Shown one piece after another: positions 1 to 7,367 of a stretch of DNA of 64,000 bases; positions within the stretch are counted from its first letter, which is position 1; each line of letters starts with the position of its first letter. Made by a program: the position numbers and the translations under genes. The notes beneath the pieces are model-generated. The model was given only the letters and a program-made list of their open reading frames with translations, did not search any database and was not told the origin of the DNA. This stretch comes from Betaproteobacteria bacterium. GTDB lineage: Bacteria > Pseudomonadota > Gammaproteobacteria > Burkholderiales > Burkholderiaceae_D. Location of the stretch: positions 1 through 64,000 of the forward strand of contig JANYFL010000038.1 of NCBI GenBank assembly GCA_025362735.1. The letters are read 5' to 3'.

Positions 1-1
1 G

Positions 2-133
2 TACAACTATCGCGGTGTTTCCCGTTATCATTTCCCCATGTATCTTAAGGAAATCGAATACCGCTACAACCACCGACATGACAACGTCTTTAAGCTGTTC
101 CTGAAACTCTTCTTTGGTTACGTTTCGCCCTAA
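2..133 (+). pseudogene. IS1595-like (ISXO2-type) transposase, C-terminal end only
   Basis: The reading frame enters from the left window edge and stops at TAA 131-133, giving 43 residues. The segments FPMYLKEIEYRYNHR and LFLKLFFGY match the end of the ISXO2-like transposase domain, where the RYN(H/N)R signature sits shortly before the C-terminus. Only the end is visible, so whether the element is intact upstream of the window cannot be told. The stop abuts the stop of the convergent truncated hicA, and I see no terminal inverted repeat after it. Assignment is from remembered family motifs. It could be another DDE transposase of the same superfamily. Confidence 0.7.
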
Positions 134-271
134 TTACCAATCTTTTTTTGGATGCGGCACAGTGACAACGCCCGGTCTTCCCGGTTTGGCTAATTGGTGG
201 TGACTGCTCTTTACCCGAATCACTTCGAAGCCAGCGTCTTTCAGGACTTGCACCAGTTTTGCGCTATTCAT
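134..271 (-). pseudogene. hicA: HicA-like mRNA interferase toxin, 3'-truncated
   Basis: Forty-five codons from ATG 271 encode a protein starting MNSAKLVQVLKDAGF, then RVKSSHHQLAKPG and VTVPHPKKDW. This is the HicA toxin fold, a small double-stranded-RNA-binding-like mRNA interferase, with its conserved active-site histidine region SSHH. Intact HicA proteins are about 58-65 residues and continue after PHPKK(D/E) with a final helix. That helix is missing, and the stop directly abuts the end of the convergent transposase gene. No hicB antitoxin follows. It is probably a remnant cut by the mobile element, but a short active form cannot be excluded. A palindrome just upstream looks like the HicB operator. 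Confidence 0.7.
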
Positions 272-290
272 GATGTGTATGATACACATC
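272..290. promoter_or_regulatory. palindromic operator upstream of hicA
   Basis: A perfect 8-bp inverted repeat, GATGTGTA-TGA-TACACATC, lies immediately before the hicA start codon. HicB antitoxins repress their own operon by binding such palindromes. Its preservation next to a broken hicA suggests recent decay, or use by a HicB encoded elsewhere. Confidence 0.55.
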
Positions 291-319
291 AAACTGTGAC
301 GGGCAAGGGGTCGGTTGGA

Positions 320-417
320 AATGGGCAAAAAAAAGCGCGGCATCAGCCGCGCTTCGATACGAAGGCTTTTCAGCCTTCGCTTGCGCCCAAAAGGAGGAGG
401 AGGAAACGGGCGCAACA
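320..417 (-). ncRNA. candidate structured small RNA with CCUCCUCCUCC loop
   Basis: Read on the minus strand there are three consecutive stems. H1 is 8 bp (TTGCGCCC at 415-408 paired with GGGCGCAA at 388-381) with a loop containing CCTCCTCCTCC. H2 is 8 bp (379-360) closed by a GAAA tetraloop. H3 is 8 bp (353-334) followed by a U-run, a Rho-independent terminator. A loop rich in CCUCC resembles the anti-Shine-Dalgarno loops of proteobacterial CcsR-type RNAs. The 5' end is unknown and I see no convincing promoter. The alternative is the 3' end of a decayed gene: one minus-strand frame here is open for about 75 codons but has no start and no family I recognise. Confidence 0.45.
327..353 (-). terminator. 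Rho-independent terminator (minus strand)
   Basis: AGCGCGGC-ATCA-GCCGCGCT is a perfect 8-bp stem, and the A-run before it on the plus strand becomes a U-run on the minus transcript. Confidence 0.8.
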
Positions 418-588
418 AACTGGTCAGCCAGATTGATCGCGTATTCATTGCATCGAGCAAACTGCTGTTGCAGTGCAATATAGACGGCCTTGGGGTTTCA
501 TGCAAATACTGAATTCTGATTGTAAGCATTAGAATTTTCGATAGTCTTTGAACCCGGTTACAAATGCCCAGTCCCGAAGGCCCTTGAA

Positions 589-1092
589 CTAGCCAAATAA
601 ACCGGTTTCCTGACCACGTTCGAGGGCAAGCAGGCATTTTTTGCGTTCCAGCCCACCTCCATAACCGGTCAGGCTGCCATTGGCACCGATGACCCGGTGA
701 CAGGGAACGATGATCGAAACGGGGTTGCGGCCGTTGGCCAAGCCAACGGCACGCACCGCTTTGGGATTGTTGATGCGCTGCGCCAATTCACCGTAACTGA
801 CGGTCTGTCCGTAGGGAATACCCATGAGTCCATTCCATACCGTTTGTTGAAACGGCGTGCCTTGCAAATCGAGCGTAACGTCAAAGCGAGTGAGACGTGC
901 GGCAAAGTATTGTTCGAGTTGTTGGATGACATCTGCGAATGGAGCCGGGTCAGAGACCCATTCGGGATCGATACCAGTCGGGCCATGCTTGCCATTCTGC
1001 ATATGCAAACCGCTCAGGCCACGCGCGGTCGCCATCAACAGCAGTTCGCCGATGGGGCTGGGTATGCGGGTAGTGTAGGTCTTCACGATCAA
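589..1092 (-). CDS. ogt: methylated-DNA--protein-cysteine S-methyltransferase
   Basis: A 167-residue DNA repair protein that removes alkyl groups from O6-alkylguanine or O4-alkylthymine by suicidal transfer to its own cysteine. The active-site motif PCHRV has Cys131. It is preceded by the helix-turn-helix region (GTPFQQTVWNGLMGIPYGQTVSYGELA split across residues 78-104) and followed by the GYGGG-ER-K-LL signature of the family. Length is normal for Ogt/AGT without an Ada regulatory domain. Gene symbol ogt is preferred over ada because no N-terminal zinc/transcription domain is present. It stands alone, with no partner gene in the same orientation. Confidence 0.93.
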   Translation of the reverse strand: MIVKTYTTRIPSPIGELLLMATARGLSGLHMQNGKHGPTGIDPEWVSDPAPFADVIQQLEQYFAARLTRFDVTLDLQGTPFQQTVWNGLMGIPYGQTVSYGELAQRINNPKAVRAVGLANGRNPVSIIVPCHRVIGANGSLTGYGGGLERKKCLLALERGQETGLFG

Positions 1093-1269
1093 TCTAAACG
1101 GCGAAGTACATGGGATTGGATGGCCAGTTGAGCCAATAATATTGAACCAGGCTCCATCCTTTGCTCAGGATTCTATACGCCACAACAATCCGATTTAGTT
1201 ATCCTCAGATTTTCAAATAAGCCTCGCGTATCATCCGGGCTGCGCATCATTCTTGCTACAAGTTTCCGT

Positions 1270-1800
1270 ATGACTAAAATCCAAATCCCCACCGACCTTC
1301 CCAGCAAAACCTCTGGCCGCAAAATTGCCGTGCGCCAATCCGGTATTCACGGCAAAGGCGTCTACGCCTTGCAGCCGCTCAAAAAGGGCGAACGCATCAT
1401 CGAATACAAGGGCGAAGTCATCGACTGGCCCGAAGCCCTGCGCCGCCACCCGCACGACCCCAGCGACCCCAATCACACTTTCTACTTCACCCTCGACGAC
1501 GAGTTCGTGATCGATGGCAAGGTCAACGGCAATTCCGCGCGCTGGATCAATCACGCTTGCGACGCCAACTGCGAAGCCGATCTGGTTGAAGTCGGCGGTC
1601 GCACCCGCGTCTTCATCGAAGCCCGACGCAACATCCAGCCTGGCGAAGAATTGTTCTACGACTACGGCCTCGTGCTCGACGAGAAGCACACCAAAAAAAT
1701 CAAGAAAGATTTCGCCTGCTGGTGCGGAACCAAGAAGTGTCGCGGCACCATGCTGGCTCCGCAGGAAAAGAAAAAAAAGAAAAAGGGCAAGAAGAAGTAA
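1270..1800 (+). CDS. SET-domain protein lysine methyltransferase-like protein with post-SET cysteines
   Basis: A 176-residue protein consisting almost only of a SET domain. Visible motifs are HGKGVYA (27-33), RWINHACDANC (91-101, the NHxCxxNC SAM/pseudoknot motif), ELFYDYG (127-133, with the catalytic tyrosine) and a post-SET CWC....C cluster (Cys150, 152, 157) that with a SET-core cysteine can bind zinc. The last 12 residues are almost all lysine. In eukaryotes these enzymes methylate histone lysines; in bacteria the known or suspected targets are nucleoid-associated, ribosomal or secreted host-directed proteins. I infer an intracellular target because there is no signal peptide. The neighbours are unrelated. 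Confidence 0.85.
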   Translation: MTKIQIPTDLPSKTSGRKIAVRQSGIHGKGVYALQPLKKGERIIEYKGEVIDWPEALRRHPHDPSDPNHTFYFTLDDEFVIDGKVNGNSARWINHACDANCEADLVEVGGRTRVFIEARRNIQPGEELFYDYGLVLDEKHTKKIKKDFACWCGTKKCRGTMLAPQEKKKKKKGKKK

Positions 1801-1803
1801 TTC

Positions 1804-1883
1804 TGTAGGGTGGGCAAAGCACAGCGTGCCTACAATTAGTGCCAATTTGCGTGGACTCAGCTTTCACCATTGCCCACTCTACG
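1804..1883. repeat. intergenic palindromic element, GTAGGGTGGGCAA family
   Basis: The ends GTAGGGTGGGCAA and TTGCCCACTCTAC form a 13-bp imperfect inverted repeat about 80 bp apart. The element fills the gap between two convergent genes (SET protein and O-methyltransferase), where it could act as a bidirectional terminator. Confidence 0.65.
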
Positions 1884-1900
1884 CTTGTAAGGCTTTACCC

Positions 1901-2569
1901 TCAGGCGGAGACAATTGCTAATGAGAAGCCATCGAATCCCTTGCTTCCAACGGTTTGGATTGCGGTTGCTGAGAGGCGTGGATTTTCTGCCATGAGTTCA
2001 AAGAAGCGGCGAACGCCTACAACGTTTGGATCAGTGCTAGTTGCATCAGCGACGGCCCCATTTCTAACAACATTGTCCCCAACAATGACCGTCCCCGCAC
2101 GAGAGAGCTTCACAGACCACTCAAGGTATTTTGGATTGCTGGGTTTGTCAGCATCAATGAAAATAAAGTCAAAGGGCGCAATCCCTTCTTGAGCTAACAA
2201 GGGTAAGGTATCTATGGCCTTACCGATGCGAATATCGACAACGTGAGAGAGGCCTGCTCGCGCGATGTTTGCTTGAGCAACCGCTGCGGCTTCTGGATTG
2301 GCCTCCAATGACACAACGCAGCCCCCTGGTGGCAATGCACGCGCAAGCCAGATCGTGCTGTAGCCCCCAAGAGTGCCAAATTCCAGAATCTTTCTAGCGC
2401 CTTGAAGTTTAGCGAGAAGGTACAGAAGCTTGCCTTGGTTGGGTGTGACATTGTGCTGCGGAAGCCCTGCTGCATCACTGTCGCATAGAGCATCGGATAA
2501 AACCTGATCGAAAGGAATAAGAGTTTCGCAGAAGTACTCGTCAACGATAGACCATGTTTCTTGATTCAT
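1901..2569 (-). CDS. class I SAM-dependent O-methyltransferase (catechol/caffeoyl-CoA type)
   Basis: A 222-residue protein of the methyltransferase_3 family, which transfers methyl from SAM to a hydroxyl of a small aromatic or CoA-linked substrate with a divalent metal. The SAM motif I is ILEFGTLGGYSTIWLA (about residues 61-76). The motif DFIFIDADK with later GDNVVRNG carries the metal-binding aspartates and asparagine. Length is typical. No pathway genes lie nearby, so the substrate cannot be inferred. Cytoplasmic, with no signal peptide. Confidence 0.88.
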   Translation of the reverse strand: MNQETWSIVDEYFCETLIPFDQVLSDALCDSDAAGLPQHNVTPNQGKLLYLLAKLQGARKILEFGTLGGYSTIWLARALPPGGCVVSLEANPEAAAVAQANIARAGLSHVVDIRIGKAIDTLPLLAQEGIAPFDFIFIDADKPSNPKYLEWSVKLSRAGTVIVGDNVVRNGAVADATSTDPNVVGVRRFFELMAENPRLSATAIQTVGSKGFDGFSLAIVSA

Positions 2570-2697
2570 AAGAGGGATTGATTGAGAAAGAGAGCCTAAT
2601 CATAAAACGACCAAGATCGATAGATTCAGCGCAGATGACATTCCACTAAACATTACTGCATTTTTCTCTAAGAATTTGTACATGCGAAAATCCGCGC

Positions 2698-3672
2698 ATG
2701 GACAATGTTGATCTAAACGTACTCAAGACCATCGCCGCCTGGACTGCTGCGGAGCATCGTGTCGTGCTGGGCACCATCGTGCGCACATGGGGTTCGGCAC
2801 CACGACCGATTGGTTCGCTGGTGGCGGTGCGAGACGATGGGCAGATTGCGGGTTCGGTTTCGGGTGGTTGTATTGAGGATGACTTGATCGAACAGGTGCG
2901 GGAGCGTTTGCTGGATAGCCCAACGCCAGCCAAGCTGCACTACGGCATCTCGGCAGAGGAGGCGAATCGTTTTGGTCTGCCTTGCGGCGGCAGTATCGAA
3001 CTGGTGGTCGAGCCGGTTGTGGCGCATAGCCGCATTGATGAATTGCTGAATCGTTTGCTGCAGGGCGAGCGCATTGAGCGCACGCTTGAGCTTGCGACCG
3101 GGCGGGTTGATCTTCAACCTGGCGATGGCCCGGATCGTCTGCTACTGACCGCAACTCACCTCACAACTCGTCATGGCCCGCAATGGCGTTTGCTGATCGT
3201 CGGCGCAGGGCAGATGACACAGTATCTCGCCAGCATGGCTTTGGCGCTCGACTATGAAGTGCTGATTTGCGATCCGCGCGAGGAGTATGCGGACACCTGG
3301 CAGATCGAAAATACGACTTTACTGCGCGATATGCCCGACGATGCCGTACTCGCCCTCAAGCCCGACGCGCACACCGCCATTGTCGCGCTAACGCACGATC
3401 CCAAGCTGGACGATCTGGCCTTGATGGAGGCACTCAAGACCGAAGCGTTTTACGTCGGTGCCATTGGCTCGCAATTGAATCAGGAGAGGCGTCGTGCGCG
3501 GCTGTTGGAGTTCGACGTGAGCCCGCAGCAATTGGAACGTCTGCACGGCCCGGTCGGGATTCGCAATGGCGCGCGCACGCCTCCCGAGATCGCCGTTGCC
3601 ATCCTAGCCCACATTACTGCAGAGCGTTACGGTTACACGATTGTCGCAAGCCCGGCGGTGAAACCGGAGTAA
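2698..3672 (+). CDS. XdhC/CoxI family molybdoenzyme maturation protein
   Basis: A 324-residue protein with the N-terminal XdhC/CoxI domain (GSVSGGCIE at 52-60, GLPCGG at 93-98) and a C-terminal Rossmann domain (LLIVGAGQM near 166-173). It ends in the family signature R-NGARTPPEIAVAILAHI. XdhC proteins bind sulfurated molybdenum cofactor and help insert it into xanthine dehydrogenase-type enzymes. Two conserved cysteines (59 and 97) fit this role. No xdhAB or coxLMS genes are in the window, so its client enzyme must be elsewhere. The ATG overlaps a small palindrome (CATGCG...CGCATG, 2681-2700). Confidence 0.88.
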   Translation: MDNVDLNVLKTIAAWTAAEHRVVLGTIVRTWGSAPRPIGSLVAVRDDGQIAGSVSGGCIEDDLIEQVRERLLDSPTPAKLHYGISAEEANRFGLPCGGSIELVVEPVVAHSRIDELLNRLLQGERIERTLELATGRVDLQPGDGPDRLLLTATHLTTRHGPQWRLLIVGAGQMTQYLASMALALDYEVLICDPREEYADTWQIENTTLLRDMPDDAVLALKPDAHTAIVALTHDPKLDDLALMEALKTEAFYVGAIGSQLNQERRRARLLEFDVSPQQLERLHGPVGIRNGARTPPEIAVAILAHITAERYGYTIVASPAVKPE

Positions 3673-3708
3673 ATCGCAACACGCTGTAAGGGCTTTCATA
3701 CTGGCGCA

Positions 3709-4305
3709 ATGATTTTGCTTTACAGTGTGGTAATGCCTGCGACTCTCATCCTTGGACTTGATATTGCCGGACAACCGTTTCGATGGTTGACGCCGGAGGA
3801 TGCAGTTTCGTATAACGCCACCGGCAAGGTGGCCTGGTCGATCGGTGATCCGGTTGTCATTTTCCACGGTGGTTATAACCATTTGGGTCAGCAGTCGATC
3901 ATCGCCAGCGCGCCGATCATTGCGATTGCCCGTTCCGACATCATGGCGTCCAAGGCGCAAGCCTATCCGCCCTTGGGTGACCGCAATGATCTCTTGTTCA
4001 AGCGTGACCGGCATATCTGCGCTTACTGCGGCGATCAGTTCGGGCGCGACAAGCTGACGCGTGACCACATCCTGCCGCGTTCACGCGGAGGCAAGGACAG
4101 CTGGCCGAACGTGGTGGCGGCTTGTCGCTACTGCAATCACAAGAAGGGTGCGCGCACGCCTGAAGAAGCGCATATGCCCCTGCTGTATCTGCCCTATGCG
4201 CCCTGCCGTTACGAACATTTCATCCTGTCCGGCCGCAATATCCTGGCCGACCAGATGGAATATCTGGCGGCCATGCTGCCCAAGCACAGTCGTCTCGCGG
4301 CGTGA
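3709..4305 (+). CDS. HNH endonuclease family protein
   Basis: The C-terminal half is an HNH nuclease domain: CAYC (104-107), RDHILPRSRGGKDSWPN (118-134, the His-Asn core) and CRYCNHKKG (139-147), so two CxxC pairs hold a structural zinc. The N-terminal ~90 residues begin with a beta-rich segment around LGLDIAGQPFRWL. Total is 198 residues from ATG 3709, but ATG 3733 (MPATLILGLD) fits the start of homologues I recall better. Proteins of this architecture are single genes in many betaproteobacteria and their substrate is unknown. The stop overlaps the start of the next gene. Confidence 0.85.
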   Translation: MILLYSVVMPATLILGLDIAGQPFRWLTPEDAVSYNATGKVAWSIGDPVVIFHGGYNHLGQQSIIASAPIIAIARSDIMASKAQAYPPLGDRNDLLFKRDRHICAYCGDQFGRDKLTRDHILPRSRGGKDSWPNVVAACRYCNHKKGARTPEEAHMPLLYLPYAPCRYEHFILSGRNILADQMEYLAAMLPKHSRLAA

Positions 4306-4694
4306 TCAAATCTCTGTTGGTCTATCTGGCAATCCTGGTCGTCTTTCTGGCGGCGGACTTCATCTGGCTGGGCTTTATCGCCAAGGGCTTTTATCAATCG
4401 CAAATCGGCAACCTGCTGCTGGCCAAGCCGGATTTGGCGGTGGCGGCGGTGTTTTATCTGCTCTATGCGCTGGGGGTGCTGTTGTTTGTAGTGATGCCAG
4501 CCATTGACGCGGGTAGCTGGGCCAGGGCGACCCTCTACGGCGCACTCTTTGGGCTAATCGCCTATGCGACTTACGACCTCTCCAATCTGGCCACTCTCAA
4601 GGGCTGGACCCTGAGTTTTGCGCTGGTGGACATGCTTTGGGGCGCATTTGTGACGGCGCTTTCGGCCACGGCGGGTTATTTTGCCGGGCGCTGA
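4302..4694 (+). CDS. DUF2177 family membrane protein
   Basis: A 130-residue integral membrane protein with four predicted hydrophobic segments, starting at GTG and overlapping the HNH gene stop by four bases (GTGA), which implies translational coupling. The motifs ADFIWLG near the N-terminus and YGALFGLIAYATYDLSNLATL in the third segment are typical of DUF2177. Function is unknown. The overlap argues that it is co-expressed with the HNH gene. Confidence 0.85.
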   Translation: MIKSLLVYLAILVVFLAADFIWLGFIAKGFYQSQIGNLLLAKPDLAVAAVFYLLYALGVLLFVVMPAIDAGSWARATLYGALFGLIAYATYDLSNLATLKGWTLSFALVDMLWGAFVTALSATAGYFAGR

Positions 4695-4871
4695 CGAGCC
4701 AACCAAGGTCCGCTCGCCCTGGTTAGGGGCTGAGTAGGCAACCTCCTCGCCGGTTCGTAGGGGTAAGGAAGGTTTTCAATACGCGGTCACCGCACCCATT
4801 GCATCTGCCCCGCTGCTGTGCTGTAATCGCTGGCCTCCAATTTCTTTGCCGTATTGCCAGAGGAAGCCAGC

Positions 4872-5933
4872 ATGTCTGAAGTCCAGAGTCCGCGCCTGAT
4901 TCCCGTTACCATCCTCACCGGTTTTCTCGGTGCGGGTAAGACCACCCTGCTCAACCGTATCCTGACCGAACAGCATGGTCACAAGATCGCCGTCATCGAA
5001 AATGAGTTCGGGCCGGAGGGCGTGGACAATGAGTTACTTATCCGCGAAGAAGGCGAGCAGATCGTCGAGATGAACAATGGCTGCATCTGCTGCACCGTTC
5101 GCGGTGATCTGGCGCGCATCCTGAAAGATCTGGCTCTGAACAAGATGGCGGGCACGCGCGATTTCGAGCGCGTCATCATTGAGACCACCGGCATGGCGAA
5201 TCCCGGCCCGGTCACGCAGACGTTTTTTATGGACGAGGATGTGGCGACGCATTACATCCTCGATGCCGTCATCACGGTGGTGGATGCCAAGCATGGCAAT
5301 CAGACTTTGACCGAGCAGCCCGAGGCACAGAATCAGGTGGGTTTTGCTGATCGCATCCTGCTTTCCAAAACCGATCTGGTGGACGAGGCCGAGGTCAAGG
5401 ATTTACGGAATCGTCTGGTGAACATGAACCCGCGCGCGACCATCAAACCGGTGTCTTTTGGTCAAGCTGACATTGCGGACATTCTGGATATTCGCGGCTT
5501 TAATCTGAACGCGATTCTGGATATTGATCCGCACTTTCTTGATCCCGAACATCCTGATGCGGTCGAAGCCCATGACGATCATGACCACGATCACGGGCAT
5601 GCCCATAATCACCATGACGATGCGATCAAGGCTTTTGTGTTTACCGCCGAACAGCCGTTTGATCCCTTGCGGCTCGAAGAATTTCTGGGCGCAATGACGC
5701 AGGTATACGGCCAGGACCTGTTGCGGTATAAAGGCATCCTGTGGGTCGAAGGGACGGATCGGCGCGTCGTGTTCCAGGGCGTGCATATGCTGATGGGTAG
5801 CGATCTGGGACGCGAGTGGGAAGCCGGTACGCAGCGTTCGAGTAAAATGGTGTTCATCGGCAGAGATCTGCCGCAGGAGACCCTACTGCAAGGTTTGAAA
5901 AATTGTCTGAACCCTGTCACAACAATTCAGTAG
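4872..5933 (+). CDS. CobW/COG0523-family GTPase, putative zinc metallochaperone
   Basis: A 353-residue G3E-family GTPase. Walker A GFLGAGKTT is at 17-25, the metal-binding GCICC at 70-74, the ETTG switch near 104-107 and the nucleotide base motif SKTDL near 165-169. A histidine-rich loop (AHDDHDHDHGHAHNHH, 233-248) precedes the CobW C-terminal domain. These proteins use GTP to load metal, usually zinc, into client proteins. The start at ATG 4872 is preceded by AGGAAG, and an upstream TTG at 4854 is less likely. It lies 16 bp before dksA, a gene whose product is often zinc-linked, although this DksA lacks the zinc cysteines. Confidence 0.88.
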   Translation: MSEVQSPRLIPVTILTGFLGAGKTTLLNRILTEQHGHKIAVIENEFGPEGVDNELLIREEGEQIVEMNNGCICCTVRGDLARILKDLALNKMAGTRDFERVIIETTGMANPGPVTQTFFMDEDVATHYILDAVITVVDAKHGNQTLTEQPEAQNQVGFADRILLSKTDLVDEAEVKDLRNRLVNMNPRATIKPVSFGQADIADILDIRGFNLNAILDIDPHFLDPEHPDAVEAHDDHDHDHGHAHNHHDDAIKAFVFTAEQPFDPLRLEEFLGAMTQVYGQDLLRYKGILWVEGTDRRVVFQGVHMLMGSDLGREWEAGTQRSSKMVFIGRDLPQETLLQGLKNCLNPVTTIQ

Positions 5934-5949
5934 AATCCAAGAGGTCGAA

Positions 5950-6735
5950 ATGGGAGCCAAGACCAGCGCCGCTAAAGCTGTAAAAACCGTTGCAAAGAAA
6001 GCCACTCCGGCCAGCAAGCCAGGGGGCAAGCTCGCTTCTAAAACGGTTTCCAAAGCAGCTCCGAAGGTTGCTACCAAGGTGACACCCAAGCCTGCGGTTA
6101 AAACCGCAGCAAAATCTGCGGCCGTCAAGCCAGCGGCCAAGACTGCCGTAAAAAGCACGGCAGCTTCCACCAAACCACAAACGATTGCGAAGACTGTTAC
6201 CGCAAAACATGTTGCAGTAACTCAACCCGAACCGCAGTCCCCTCTCCAGCCGATCCACTCAAGTCAGACTGCCAAAGCATCCATGAATACCGAAACAACC
6301 GTCAGCCGAACCGCATCATCCGGAGTAAAGATTTTGACCGAGGCCGAGATTCTCAAAGCCCCTGAAAAAGATTATATGAACGCCTCGCACCTGGCGTTTT
6401 TCAAGAATCGTCTGCAGGAAATGGAACGCGAAATCCTGCGCAATGCAGGCGAAACGACCGAGCACTTGCGTGAAAGTGTGATCGTGCCCGACCCCGCTGA
6501 TCGCGCCACCATCGAGGAAGAGCATGCGCTCGAATTGCGTACGCGTGATCGTGAGCGCAAATTGCTGAAGAAAATCCAGCAGTCGATTCTGCGCATCGAT
6601 TCCGGTGATTATGGCTATTGCGATGAAACCGGCGAGCCTATCGGCATTCCACGTTTGCTGGCTCGCCCTACGGCAACCTTGTCGCTGGAAGCGCAAGAAC
6701 GTCGCGAGATGAAGCAGAAAATGTTTGGCGATTAA
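5950..6735 (+). CDS. dksA: RNA polymerase-binding regulator DksA, zinc-less, with H1-like N-terminal extension
   Basis: DksA binds the secondary channel of RNA polymerase and with ppGpp controls rRNA and amino-acid promoters. The last ~150 of 261 residues are DksA: a coiled coil (about 146-212) with tip motif DPADRA (181-186), then the globular YGYCDETGEPIGIPRL (221-235). Only one zinc-finger cysteine (224) remains and the others are Thr, Ser or Ala, as in the zinc-independent DksA of many alpha- and betaproteobacteria. The first ~110 residues are Lys/Ala/Pro/Thr-rich and resemble histone H1 tails. An RBS (AGAGG) precedes ATG 5950. An internal ATG at 6283 (Met112) could give a normal-length form. 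Confidence 0.92.
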   Translation: MGAKTSAAKAVKTVAKKATPASKPGGKLASKTVSKAAPKVATKVTPKPAVKTAAKSAAVKPAAKTAVKSTAASTKPQTIAKTVTAKHVAVTQPEPQSPLQPIHSSQTAKASMNTETTVSRTASSGVKILTEAEILKAPEKDYMNASHLAFFKNRLQEMEREILRNAGETTEHLRESVIVPDPADRATIEEEHALELRTRDRERKLLKKIQQSILRIDSGDYGYCDETGEPIGIPRLLARPTATLSLEAQERREMKQKMFGD

Positions 6736-6746
6736 GCTGACGTAAA

Positions 6747-6766
6747 GGCGCGCTGCTCGGCGCGCC
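6747..6766 (+). terminator. GC-rich hairpin after dksA
   Basis: GGCGCGC-TGCTCG-GCGCGCC is a perfect 7-bp stem 12 bp after the dksA stop. The following sequence (ATTTTACTTTTA) is only moderately T-rich, so this is a likely but not ideal terminator. Confidence 0.5.
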
Positions 6767-6814
6767 GGAACATTTTACTTTTAGTGCGGTCGTAGCACAG
6801 TTATCGCTACTCCC

Positions 6815-7264
6815 ATGCGCATATTCCGCTCCTCTCCCCAACAGTCCCATCGCCAATGTTTTGTGGCGATATTGGTCATGGCTGTTCTGTGGGCGCAGTG
6901 GCTGGGGCTGGAACATGCCGTCGTTCACGGTTTCGGGCCGGTTCATTACACGCTTCAAACCGGGCGCGCCGCGACACCGGGCATGAAGCCCAAAGAGCAG
7001 TCAGCGGACTATGGCCTGAGCGCGCTTTTCGGCGACACTGATTTTGCTTCAAGTACCCGTCAGGGATCATCGACCGCGCATCACTCGTGCGCAGCGTTTG
7101 ATACCGCGACCCTTGGCGCCAGTGCTCCGGCTACTTTGCTCGCGCAACCGGTTTGCCCGTTTCATCACATCCAGGCAGACCATCGGATTCCCGAGTTTTA
7201 TCTGCCCTTGTTTGCCGCGCTATTCAATAGTCGCGCGCCTCCACTTTTCTCCCATCCCTCCTGA
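6815..7264 (+). CDS. small secreted Cys/His protein paired with a TonB receptor (DUF2946-like)
   Basis: A 149-residue protein. A hydrophobic segment at about 16-31 (VAILVMAVLWAQWLGLEHAV) acts as signal peptide or anchor. The rest is low in secondary-structure signal but has HHSCAAFD (about 89-96) and PVCPFHH (about 111-117) followed by a C-terminal SRAPPLFSHPS. Similar short proteins, often labelled hypothetical or DUF2946, occur next to TonB-dependent metal receptors and carry HxxC or HSC motifs suggestive of copper or other metal binding. The receptor gene starts about 100 bp downstream on the same strand. The function is inferred only from context. Confidence 0.7.
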   Translation: MRIFRSSPQQSHRQCFVAILVMAVLWAQWLGLEHAVVHGFGPVHYTLQTGRAATPGMKPKEQSADYGLSALFGDTDFASSTRQGSSTAHHSCAAFDTATLGASAPATLLAQPVCPFHHIQADHRIPEFYLPLFAALFNSRAPPLFSHPS

Positions 7265-7367
7265 ACCGGGGCGCTGACCGCGCCTCTCCATTTTTCAGAT
7301 TTTGATGCCGTCGTGCCGCGCGCTGTGTCACGCGCCGAGCACACCATCTCGCGCTTTGGGAGTTTTA

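Noticed and set aside
315-512. small plus-strand frame rich in basic residues
   Set aside because: It runs through the three hairpins and the terminator and has no similarity I recognise.
4695-4871. possible riboswitch before cobW
   Set aside because: Words like GGGGCTGAGTAGG recall TPP or Mn/Ni-type motifs, but the rest of any known consensus is absent. I see no supported structure or gene.
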